From contig JANQBS010000258.1 of assembly GCA_033085395.1 (NCBI GenBank), positions 1 to 54,563 of the forward strand: 54,563 bases of DNA. The letters run 5' to 3'. The position numbers were made by a program, and so were the translations under genes. The stretch's first letter is position 1. Every line of letters starts with the position of its first letter. The notes beneath the pieces are model-generated. The model ran no database searches. It worked only from the letters and a program-made list of their open reading frames with translations, and was not told where the DNA came from. This document shows, one piece after another, positions 45,298 to 54,563 of the stretch. This DNA is from Xanthoparmelia taractica. Lineage: Eukaryota; Ascomycota; Lecanoromycetes; Lecanorales; Parmeliaceae.

Positions 45298-46118
45298 CTA
45301 CTCAGCCCTCAACTTCTCCAATATAGCCTCAGCCAACGGCCTCGCACTCGCCGGATTCTGCCCCGTCATCAGCCTCCCCCCCTGCGCAACCACAACACAA
45401 GCTTCCAAATTCTCCTCCGCCTTCCGGAAACCCCCGCCGCTATTCACATTCAGAGCTTGCTCCAGCGAAAACGGCAAACCATGCTGCGTGCCCAGCGCCA
45501 CCTCTTCCGCATCCGCGAACCCCGTGACTGCCGAGTTGGCAATAAGATAGGAACCGTGGTCGAGCTTGACGTTTACGAGGGCGGCCGGACCATGACAGAC
45601 TGCCGCGATGATGCGGTTCGAAGCGTGCATTTCGCGGACGAGGTCGTGCGAGGCGGGGAGCGTGGCGAGATCGAACATTGCTGCGCAGGTCAGCGAATTG
45701 TGGGGAGGTCATTGATGATAGATGAGGAGGAGGAAGAGGCACTCACGACCGTGTCCACCGACGAAGAAAACAACGTCGAAGGCCTTGGCTTTTCCGACAA
45801 GATCGGAAAGCTTCTCGGTCGTGTTCCAGAGGTGCGTCTCATCTTTGAGGAATGCCGCGCACCCTGGGTCGTCTTTGAAGTATTCGACGGAGGAAGGGTC
45901 CAATGGTGCTTTGCCTCCTTTTGGCGAGGCTACAGTGATGTCGCTGTGAGGGGATAGGACGTAGTAAGGGTGGGCGAACTCCGGCTGAATATCAATCAGC
46001 TGGCTGGCGTTGCAGTGGTAAAGTATGGGATGCTGACCAAGTACCACCCGACATTTTTCCCGCTGTCCTCAAGCTTGTCGAGAGAGGTAAGAACGAAGAG
46101 GACCTGTGGTCTCGTCAT
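45298..46118 (-). CDS. DJ-1/PfpI family protein (Hsp31-like)
   Basis: Predicted cytosolic protein of the type-1 glutamine-amidotransferase-like DJ-1/PfpI family; Hsp31 members act as glutathione-independent glyoxalase III or chaperone. Exons 46,118-46,038, 45,984-45,747 and 45,680-45,298 join to 233 residues. The start MTRPQVLFVLTS is the family's first strand; Glu29 in PEFAHPY, Cys135 and His136 in AAVCHGPA supply the catalytic triad in the same spacing as Hsp31. FFVGGHGPMFDLA is rebuilt exactly over the second intron. The C-terminus MTGQNPASA is conserved in the family. A 263-codon frame on the other strand is the antisense shadow. It is intact and probably stress-related; the nearby genes give no further hint. 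Confidence 0.92.
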
Positions 46119-47031
46119 TGCGTCTGCAGATTTGGTCTTAAGATCTAGTTCAAGACCTCTGATAACAATGATTGGCCCTTTCGGAGTACAAGTTCAAGGG
46201 AAAGCAGGAAGGGCAGGGGACGAGTCTTTATATCCTGGATCCTCGCCAATACTGTTTCCAGTATCTCCGCAAATCGCGAAACCAGTGCCGGACCTTACGG
46301 TCTTTTCGGGTTTAGGACATTAATGCTTTCTTTTGTAGCAGCGAGCAGATCTGCTCGCCATTCAATTGTTGACGGATTGCTAAGCTGTCGTACAGAAAAA
46401 CACGAGATCGTCCACTAGTCTCAGAGGTAGAAGCATGGCGGAAATAGAGTTTCGAGGAACACAAAGCCAGAACCACGATTTGTGAAAACCTGCAACAGTG
46501 CCTGAAGTTCTAATCACACCTTCTCTCCATGAAGGACGATGGAAGAAATCTTCGTCAGAAGTTGACATCTAACACCAACATGGTCACCTTCACATCACAG
46601 CGTTATCCCATCTCGATGCTCTTCCATCAGGCCCCGGCCGGTTCTGCGACCGTTCATCTTTCACACCCTCTTCCTCAAAAACCCTCCTTCACGTATCTGC
46701 AGGGCAAGAAATGTGACTCACAAAAACGCGACTAAAGGATTCAAGATCAGCATGCCAAGTGATATCGATTTGTCGCCATCGACCATGCCTGAAAGACACT
46801 AGTGTAGCGCCTATCGTGAGTCATTCTGGTCTCGCTCTCGGCCCATCCATTTGGTGCCAACTCGACTTCCACAAAAAGTTTTTGGCATTCGTTATTTGGG
46901 GTATATCGTATGAATGAGGTGCTTGCGTGAACAGACCAAGGAACAACCCACCCTTATACCCGCATGAACGATACTCTTATGACCGCTCATGGTCCTTACT
47001 CCAATCAGAGAAAACTGGAAAGCAACCAAGC
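46119..47031. other. Divergent intergenic region
   Basis: 913 bp between the DJ-1 start (leftward) and the acetyltransferase start (rightward), so it should contain both promoters. No gene or defined binding site is recognised. Confidence 0.5.
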
Positions 47032-47724
47032 ATGGGACTCCAACTTCTACCTCTATCAATAGAGGACTTCACGACCATTACAAACCAAGCCAACATCTTC
47101 GAACTGGACGACGACCTGGTCGGCCCACCAGTCCCAGTCTGCTGGCCCGTATCCACCCGCGAAGAAGCACAAACCCGGCTTCGGATCCACATGGCAAGGC
47201 AACTACACCGACACACGTACGACCCAAGCGTCAACTACTTAAAAGTGGTTGACGGTTCGGGCTCGATAGTAAGCGTGGCTCGCTGGCACTGGTACCCAAA
47301 TGGCTATTCCTACGAGAAGGAGAGCCACTGGGAGACCTATCCCGAAACTTCTTTATCAGAGCCATGGGCAAAGCAGTTCAACATTCCCTTGAACAACTTC
47401 ATCCTTGGCTCCCGCGATGCAGCGCGGTGTAGCTGGATCGGGAAGGACCAGCCGTGCTGGATTCTCATGCACATGGTCACGCGACCGAGCCAGCGGGGAA
47501 AGGGCGCTGCGCGCTTGCTGATTCAGTGGGGGATCGAGCGAGCAGAGAGAACGGGAGCATCTGCATACCTGGAGGCTGGGGTGATGGGAAGGCCGATTTA
47601 TGAGAAGATGGGGTTTCGGCAGGTGGGAGGGCTGATGGAGTTGGATCTCAGAGCGTTTGGTATTGAGGCCACATTTGTCATGGCGAAGATGGCATATTTC
47701 ATTGACCGTGAAAAGAAAAGCTGA
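47032..47724 (+). CDS. GNAT family N-acetyltransferase
   Basis: Single-exon protein of 230 residues. The acetyl-CoA binding motif A is visible as RPSQRGKGAARLLIQWGIE (RGKGAA at 155-160), followed by YLEAGVMGRPIYEKMGF, the motif B region that ends most fungal GNATs. The N-terminal half (LSIEDFTTITNQANIF) starts with the typical first strand and helix. I use the ATG at 47,032, since the family fold begins there; the frame is open further upstream to 46,927 without an ATG. The substrate is not predictable; such proteins act on small amines or proteins. The frame is intact. Confidence 0.88.
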   Translation: MGLQLLPLSIEDFTTITNQANIFELDDDLVGPPVPVCWPVSTREEAQTRLRIHMARQLHRHTYDPSVNYLKVVDGSGSIVSVARWHWYPNGYSYEKESHWETYPETSLSEPWAKQFNIPLNNFILGSRDAARCSWIGKDQPCWILMHMVTRPSQRGKGAARLLIQWGIERAERTGASAYLEAGVMGRPIYEKMGFRQVGGLMELDLRAFGIEATFVMAKMAYFIDREKKS

Positions 47725-48316
47725 GAAGGATGCCGACGAAGGGCAGACGCCATGGAAGGGAGAGTCGCCAGATGAGATCAAAACGGTCAGACTCGATGGC
47801 AGGTGTATGGAGTGCCTCGAATCCCACCAACCGCTCTTCAAGACCTTGAGGGAATGCAAAATCGACCGCAAGGAACTTCGTGTCTCAACAATGATTTCGA
47901 GGGTCTCAAGAATCATTTCATTGATTCGGCCTTCTCTTTGTCACTACACCACCCGGTTCGCTAACGGATTGGACCGTGCTGAATGCTGCATCAATTTGAA
48001 GCCCAACTCTTTAGTTGACTCAACATGTAACACGATATACTCGAATCAAGTATTGGTCTTGTGATGACACCTTAGCATGCGTCCTGTATTTGGAAGATGC
48101 AGCGTGTCGATGTCTGTCATTGTATCGTGATGTCTAGTGTTAAAGGAGCGGACAATGATGAATCCCAACTGCGCGGGTCAAACCCTGTGAAATTGGATAA
48201 CACCTTGCCCCAACACACTATGATGAAGCTTCTATTTAAGAACTTCCATCGAAGCACAATTTCAAACATCTTCACCTACTTTCAAACTCCTTTCTTACTA
48301 CACACACACCAACATC
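47725..48316. other. Intergenic, promoter of the methyltransferase
   Basis: 592 bp without a gene. The last 100 bp are C/A/T-rich with TTTCAAAC and CACACACACC words before the ATG, as in a typical leader. Confidence 0.5.
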
Positions 48317-49767
48317 ATGCCTTCATTTGCGGAATCATTAGGTCTGGGTGCCCTCACTTCCTGGCTATCAGGATCTTCAAAGACAAAAACGGACACAGTT
48401 GGCAGCTCAGCCGAGCCCAAAAAGCATGCAAAGCCTAGCAAAGTGCGAACCATTACAATTTCAAGCGACATGTTAGAAGGCAAGACGTTTGAAGAAGCCA
48501 TGGCTGCAATATCTTCTTCATTGACCAATTCAGAGGAGACGGATGAGCTTGCAGATGAGCTTGCAGATGAGCTTGCAGATGAGCTTGAAGCTGCAACGCT
48601 CTCTGAGAACGCCATTCCAGATTCTGGCACCGGTAGCCACAGCCAAACAGAGTGTGAGAACGCAGGGGGGACACCAATCAAGAACGCCGCCCTCCAGAAC
48701 TCGAGCAATCTTGAGCCAGGATGTCAGTGCTGTGGTTGGGCATTTCAAACCGAGTACGCCGTCACGAAGGTGATGAAGGCCGCTGGCTCCCTTGGGCTTG
48801 GATCGACTGAATACTTTGAGTAAGCCGCTCCTTGCCATGGAAATCCATCATTGTACCTCGCTAACATGTGTTCAGTGCAATTGCCCATGTCTACCATTAT
48901 GCCCCCAGTCAAGTGGCGCGTCGAAATTTTTTGAAGACACTCATCAACAATCTCAAAGAGCAGAATTGGCTCGAATTTGATTCGAAGAAAGAGGGTGGCT
49001 TCAAGGTTATGGGCTATGCTGCCGGCACTGGAATTCTCAGTCATGTGAGTTGAGACGCTATATACAGATGCTGTTTGTTGGAAAGAAACTAACTGTTGAC
49101 AGGCTGTTGCCCCTCACGTTACCGAGATCCTTGCGATCGACAAATCTTCCGAGATGGTGGAACAGTACCACAAGATCGTGGCCAAGGAAAACAACACCAA
49201 GTGCGAGATGAAGGCCGTTCATGGAGACATGACTTCTCACTTTCTCTCGGGCAAGAAAGTGGGCATCGAGCAGCCAGACGGAGTGTCCGCGGGCTTTGAT
49301 GTCATCGCGATGTGTGTAAGTTGTTCTCTATTCCTGACAGTATTGATAAGACAAGACTGGTGAACTTGCAGCTTGCGGTCGACTTCTTCACGCGCGAGGA
49401 TGTTGATAGAGACATGAAGCACGAGCAGCTCGTGAAATCCCTAGAGGTCATGATCAATCTCATCGAGACAAACGGCACTCTCCTCATCATCGACGTCGAT
49501 AAATGTGACGAAGACTGCTATGACGAGCACTCTCCCGGCTCTCCGCATGAAGGGCTGAAAGTCACGGGCCATGGAAGCAAAGACATCGTAAAAGCTCTTG
49601 AAGAGCTTGGAATGGAGGATATCGCAGTCATTCGGGACCAAAATTTTCTCTTCGAAGCTAAGCAGAGTAGTGGGCCAGATTCGCTTACCTTTAGGAGAAA
49701 GGAGACTTACTTCGTGTTGAAGGCGAAGCGCGGGCCGCTGCTAGAGACGAGACTGTCTCGGACATAG
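48317..49767 (+). CDS. SAM-dependent class I methyltransferase
   Basis: Four exons (48,317-48,819, 48,876-49,044, 49,103-49,315, 49,372-49,767) join by GT-AG introns to 426 residues. The methyltransferase fold occupies about residues 165-400: HVYHYAPSQVARR before it, motif I as VMGYAAGTGILS (214-220, with Ala-Ala in place of the more usual Gly-Cys), the acidic residue Asp237 in LAIDKSSEMV, and a later LLIIDVD strand. The N-terminal 160 residues are an extension with low complexity, including an ELAD repeat encoded by four 12-bp units (48,542-48,589), and a Cys-rich CQCC patch. The family transfers methyl groups to small molecules or proteins; the substrate is unknown. It is intact and borders the right AT-rich block. 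Confidence 0.88.
48542..48589 (+). repeat. 12-bp coding tandem repeat (ELAD units)
   Basis: GATGAGCTTGCA occurs three times perfectly and once with a final change, within exon 1 of the methyltransferase. Because the unit is 12 bp, copy-number change would keep the frame. Confidence 0.9.
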
Positions 49768-50276
49768 GAAGGTTTCTAGCAAGCAAATGGGCTCCTGAGG
49801 CGGATGATAAAGATTGAGACTCATCGATGGAAGAATGTAGTGGATATGTTGAAAGCGTGTTGTAATAGTGTGAATGGCTGCTGTAAGTAGCATCTGCTTC
49901 TATAGCCAATAAGTGCGGCCAAATCAAACTGGAGAGAAATATGAGGAATTGACCAACCTTTACTCCTACCAATTTTTGTAGTCCTTTTCTGTTCTGGAAT
50001 ACATGAGAGCTCTATAGTAAAGGCTTGGAGATGGACCGAGTGGTGGTTTGGGCACTACACTGGTCTCCATAAAACTGCTGTTCAATAGCGCATCGCAGGA
50101 CAATGGCACAGAGCTATATTCTCTTGAAGAAGTAATTCGAACAAGTCAGCTGGCCTAAGTCGTGCGTGCCTGATCTTACTGCACTCGCCCACATCCCATA
50201 TACGGCAAGCTACAGGAGAGTAGTGGGAGCGTTGAGCGCCGAGGCTTACAAACTTGACTTAATTCTTTGCTTATAC
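49768..50276. other. Intergenic to the island edge
   Basis: No gene is seen. Composition stays ordinary up to the copia LTR. Confidence 0.5.
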
Positions 50277-50408
50277 TGTTGAATAACTAGGCCTAGAACG
50301 ACTTGATTGAGTACTCTAGAGAGTCAACCTAGCTAGGAACTACTGGAGAGGAAATATCTAGTGCCAAGCCCACTAGTGTGATAGGGCTGAATGCCCCTAT
50401 TTCCAACA
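50277..50408 (-). repeat. LTR of the copia remnant, little mutated
   Basis: 132 bp bounded by TGTTG and CAACA, a perfect 5-bp inverted terminal pair. On the minus strand its start (TGTTGGAAATAGGGGC) directly follows a polypurine tract (complement of about 50,409-50,422), so this is the 3' LTR of the element reading leftward. Base composition is close to normal, in contrast to the internal part. The 5-bp target duplication could not be checked because the other LTR is not identified. Confidence 0.7.
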
Positions 50409-53400
50409 CTCCCCCTCAATCAGATTCTATCCACTACCATCACAGCTATCACACTTAATTAAATTATATACCGACTGTGTCGGAGGTTTAATTAGATGCT
50501 AGGCAACTTCTAACGTTATTCTAAAAGGCCTAATAACTTTTGGTAATAGATTATTGACTTTCAAGTCGGCGCGATATAGAGATATCTTAATTAACTTAAT
50601 CAGAATAATTATGTAGGACTTCTATCAATAAATCTAGTTATATTTCTAGACGAGTTGAATTATTAAGACTCCTAAAAACGTGTATATTGTAAATCCTACT
50701 TTCTTTAGCGAGTTATTCGTATATCTATAAGTTTAAGAAACTTATTAAACTTCTATTTAACTAGCGACTTAGTGAGTTTATTAGTAATCATCTTATTAGT
50801 TGAGACGTAGTTCACACTAATCTTTCTATACTTCTAAAGCTCCCTAACGTAGTGATAAGCTATATTAATATATTTTAATCGTTTACTAACTTAACGATTC
50901 TTGATTAATGTAATAATCTTATTATTATCTTCTTTCAATTTTATTATTGTCTTCGAATTAATTAAGATCTAAATACTTACCCGTTAATATATTAAATTAA
51001 TAATTTTAGAATATCTAAGTTTCGTAAATAAGCTAATTAATCAAACGATCTATCTGAAGTACTCTAATAGAGTTATATACTCGGCTTTCGTAATCGAAGT
51101 TAATATAGATCGCTATTTTCTACTTATTTATAAAATTGAATCTCCTCTTAATATAAAAACTTGGCTTATTATAAATCTTCGATTTTTATCTATAATATAA
51201 TCTACATTAGAGTAGTTAATTAATTGTATTAACTCGTAACTATTTTCTCTATAAGTGAGTGATATATTAGAATTAAATCGTATATATCTTAGCAAAGTCT
51301 TTACTTTCTAATCATAACGAATAATTAAATTACTTATATATTAACTTAATTTCTTAAGTGCGAATATAATATTAGAATGAGTGTATATTATTATATACAT
51401 TAGTTTATCTATGACCCTTACGTAGTTCTCGCGATCGATTTATTCTTTCTTTAAAGTAGCTAGATTAATAGTATTATAGTTATTTATAGGGATTTTCGTC
51501 TTATAATACTTATCTTTCTCCATATTTAATCTCTTTAGCACGCTTTTAATATAGATAATCTAATTAATTCTAATAGTTCTATTTAAACGATCTCTTTTAA
51601 TTTTTATCTCAAATATTCGCTTAAGTTCGCCTAAATTCTTTATCTTAAATTTTCTAATAAATTAATTCTTAAATTACTAAATTTAATCTTTAAACGGCGA
51701 GATAATAGAGATATTATTAATATAGATTAATATAATTAGCTATCTTCTTTTATAAATATATAGATACGAGTTTAATTTTAACGAGACGAAGCTCTATTTA
51801 ATTAATTCTTTATTACACGTGAAGTATTAGTTATAGGCCGCTTGCTTAAGATTATATAGACTTTGAAGTAATCTTAGATATCGGTCTTCGTTTATATTAA
51901 TTCTCGAAAGTATATATATTTAAATTAAATAACGAAGTTAAGACTTAGTAAAGGCGTTATTGATATCGATCTACCCTAACTCTAAGTTCTTAATAGCCAT
52001 CAAAGTTAACATAATCCGCATAATATTCATTCGAACGGTGGGAGCGAAAGTTTTATTATAGTTAATCTTATAAATCTATGAGAATTCTCTAGTTATTAGT
52101 CTTACCTTAAACTTCTAAATAATATTATTCTTATTATATTTAACGTTAAATATTTATTTATAAGTTACTATATTAGCTTTATTAGGCGGGACTTTAATAA
52201 CTCACGTGTTATTTTCTTTTAATTATAAGATTTTATTCTTAATAGCCTAAAGTTATTCTCGATCTTATATTAAGTAACTAATGACTTCTTTATACATATT
52301 TAAAATAAGAATAATTACTAGGCCTTTCTTATCTCTCTTAATTTCTATAGTCTTTATTATTAATAGTATTCTAATATACTTTATTATCTTCTCTTTCTCG
52401 TCTATCTCGCTATTTCTCTTTCTCTTTAAAGTCGATATCTATAATATATTATGTGCTTAAAGATTAACTCGTATCGAGGTAGATATAGAGATTTGTGACT
52501 GCGAAGATAATATATATAGCGATAGCCTCGAAGTCTAGATTAGAGATTAATTAAAGAATTAAAAGTTATTAATTCTAATATTAAAGGCGATATTAAAGAC
52601 TTAAGAGAATACGAAGTTACTAACTATTAAGACTTAATTATAGTTTAATCTACTAAGATTATCTTCTTAATTATCTTCTCTTGCGAAGTAGTTTAATTAA
52701 TCGAAACGTTTACTTTTGTTAGAGATATAAAAGAAGACGAAGTTATTAATACTAATGTGATTATAGTCGTCTCTATTAAGCTCACATTTTTAGTTACTTT
52801 CTTCTACGAGATTTTCTATGAGGTCATTTAATTAATTAAGAATAAGATAAATAAACGCTTTATAAAGTTACGAGTGATTAACTTATTTGAAGTGATCTTT
52901 AAAAGCTTTAAATCGATCTCGCTATCCTTTATATTCTTAAATAACATAATAGTTAATAACTTAATATATCTTTTTAAGTCTAGAGCATAGATGCGATATT
53001 ACTTCGTTATTTTAAAGTTAAATTTTATTAAGATAGTCTCTCTTTCTTTTAATATTAGCTTATCTCTTCGAATATAAATCGAATAAGAATCTAAATTGAC
53101 GTAGATAATATATTTGCAATTCTATACTCTAATATAATTAATTAATAAAAGTCTTTTAGTATATATCTACTTCGAATTAGTCGTTTTCTCGTTAATAATT
53201 AAATTAACTGAAGTACGATTTCTTAAATACGCGTCGATTATTATTGCTTCGTTCTAGAATTTAATCGATAGCTAAGAGTTATAAAGCATTACACGTATAT
53301 TCGCCTTAGTTATTTAAATAGATCTCTCGGCGACGTTATTCTAATATAACGTATATAATTTTATTTCTTAAAGAGTTAGTTTATATTTCTTTATTTATAG

Positions 53401-53950
53401 CTTAATAATTATTAGAAGTTTTAACGCGTTATTAAGTCTAATAGCCTTTAATTTCCTCTTAGTTTCGAGTTTTATATTAATCTTTTATACGTTTAACTTC
53501 GCTAAGATCGACTTTCTATTCTTTAAACAAATTCTTTAGTACTTTCTAAAGTAATTATCGACGATTTCTAGAAACGTAATATTATCAATAAGACTCTTTA
53601 AGAATGGGTTATATGCATTAATTGAAATTAGATCTAGGATCTTATTCTTCCTTAAAGTTATTACACGAGTAATCTTCTTCTTTATCTTCTCAACTGCGTA
53701 TATCTTATAGGGTTCTCTATACTTAGATCGATATATAGACTAATAAGTAGTAATCTTATAAAGTCTAATAATAATATTAATCTTAAGATAAGCAAATCGT
53801 CTATGCATTAAGAAGTAATTCTTCGCTGACTATAATAATCGAATCTCTTTCTGTAATTAAACTTCTACTTCGAAATCGATTATTATAATTCTCTAACTAT
53901 TTTCATAATCGCCAGCGTTATTAATTAGAACTTGATTAGTAGACGTAGAC
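50409..53950 (-). mobile_element. Ty1/copia retrotransposon remnant (pol, minus strand)
   Basis: Pol read on the minus strand from right to left: a GAG-pre-integrase block with MHRRFAYL near 53,790-53,812; integrase core pieces (ICLKNRKSILAKL near 53,520, and a NNVAERSIQ stretch, near 53,340); the conserved region downstream of integrase with INYIRVQNCKYIIYV and RRDKLILK, about 53,020-53,150; reverse transcriptase with RVDINNAFTK (about 51,970), LQSLYNLKQAA (about 51,860-51,830) and an IYINNI stretch (about 51,735-51,718) where YVDDI is expected, both Asp changed to Asn by the same transition type. RNase H should lie between there and 50,500. The right end, where protease and gag should be, seems cut off by the next element. 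Not functional. Confidence 0.8.
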
Positions 53951-53959
53951 TACTCAACA

Positions 53960-54269
53960 TTTGCTTGTGCTGACTTAAGGACTCGCTATTATATTTAATC
54001 TCGTTGTATTAATTTATTGGGAAATTGACTTAATATTCAAGAGAGCACATATACTCCTTCCTTAAAATCCGCTTTTAGGAGATTCACGTTATCGGCTTAA
54101 AGATAAATTGAATTAATATTAAATCTATCTACCAGACTTAATATACATAATCTTCTACATAATAATAGATTGACACCGAGTCCAGACACATGATACACTC
54201 GCTAAATAGATACTACTCTCCCTGATCGACTTCGTAGAATAATTATTCTCATATGGTCTGCATGCAACA
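53960..54269 (-). repeat. LTR end of a second copia-like element
   Basis: The right boundary at 54,269 is CATGCAACA, followed by CTCCCCCCTTAATC: on the minus strand a polypurine tract then TGTTGCATG, the same architecture as at 50,408. The left end of this LTR is not clear, so 53,960 is a guess based on where the first copia frame stops. Its internal part would extend rightward past the window. It is partly GC-richer than the surroundings. Confidence 0.5.
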
Positions 54270-54419
54270 CTCCCCCCTTAATCTTGATAGTACGTCTCTT
54301 TATTCGAGTGAGAGAGTCACTAAAAAGATTAAGTTTATTAGTCATATGGGATGACGCGTCGATATTAGCAATTCACGAGAGGGAGTTTAGCTTACTTATA
54401 GCTTTCTGAGTGATATAGA

Positions 54420-54563
54420 TACGGGTCGGAAAGGTGTGGTATATTTAATGGTATGGGACTAGTTTTTCGAATACCATATCGAAAGCTATAGGATATCCCA
54501 TACTCCCATTGGGTTTTTAATAAATATATTACGTAATATTTTTTTATATTCTAAAAATACGTA
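54420..54563 (+). mobile_element. Family A element, copy A4 (cut by window end)
   Basis: First 144 bp of a family A element, beginning TACGGGTCGGAAAGGTGTGG and closely following A3. It lies in the presumed internal part of the second copia-like element. Its right end is outside the window, so the target duplication cannot be checked. Confidence 0.9.

Larger units (their letters stand above)
50409..54563. other. AT-rich, RIP-like transposon block (right)
   Basis: Same character as the left block: very AT-rich with stop-ridden retroelement frames. The first 100 bp are a transition zone; from about 50,510 the bias is strong. It continues beyond the window. Confidence 0.8.

Noticed and set aside
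45166..45957. 263-codon plus-strand frame
   Set aside because: Antisense of the DJ-1/PfpI gene, whose three exons splice cleanly with catalytic residues in place.
47356..47916. 186-codon minus-strand frame
   Set aside because: Antisense of the GNAT gene, no domain.
1..54563. CRISPR array, prophage or bacterial transfer
   Set aside because: The organism is fungal; the direct repeats seen are transposon ends or microsatellites with no regular spacer structure.

Overview
The window looks like a chromosome segment of a filamentous ascomycete (Pezizomycotina, possibly a dothideomycete; the class is a guess). Genes have several short GT-AG introns of about 50-250 bp, and there is a Zn2Cys6 transcription factor, a sedolisin protease and fungal-type major facilitator (MFS) transporters. 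Two very AT-rich blocks are packed with transposons whose coding frames are riddled with stops, as expected from repeat-induced point mutation (RIP). There are no prokaryotic operons, CRISPR arrays or rRNA genes.

Layout. 1-17,400 is an AT-rich transposon graveyard: a chromodomain Ty3/gypsy remnant (about 120-3,420), a piggyBac-like remnant (4,961-8,240) with two younger insertions, a Tc1/mariner-like remnant (about 10,560-12,800), an LTR of an unnamed retroelement (12,970-13,237), and two families of non-autonomous inverted-repeat elements here called A (about 276 bp) and B (about 1.0-1.1 kb). A and B share their first 16 terminal bases and make 8-bp target duplications. 17,400-50,276 is a gene island of ordinary base composition. 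50,277-54,563 is AT-rich again: a minus-strand Ty1/copia remnant, the end of a second one, and a truncated fourth copy of A.

Genes of the island that read as intact after splicing: Zn2Cys6 transcription factor (25,560-28,000, +), secreted sedolisin/tripeptidyl-peptidase (38,831-36,430, -), a small single-pass membrane protein (41,846-42,394, +), an MCT-like MFS transporter (44,290-42,794, -), a DJ-1/PfpI family Hsp31-like protein (46,118-45,298, -), a GNAT acetyltransferase (47,032-47,724, +) and a SAM-dependent methyltransferase (48,317-49,767, +). Two neighbouring small ORFs (34,649 and 35,462) both begin with an N-myristoylation-type MGxxxS. Three genes are clearly broken: a phosphatidylserine decarboxylase-like gene (20,660-19,800, -), a FAD-dependent monooxygenase (31,781-30,391, -) and a Dal5-type MFS permease (32,206-33,962, +). 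The last two are divergent and follow the transcription factor, which could be the remains of a small catabolic or metabolite cluster; no PKS, NRPS or terpene backbone gene is seen, so this stays an inference.

The most informative structure is the transposon stratigraphy. Target duplications allow several insertions to be removed on paper and the older host reading frame continues across the join: A in gypsy integrase, a 699-bp LTR-flanked miniature element and a 705-bp hAT derivative in piggyBac, and B in the Tc1-like transposase. A second copy of the hAT derivative lies in the gene island nearly unmutated, giving a natural pair for measuring the mutation process. Exact element ends were read by eye; domain calls rest on motif recognition, not on searches.
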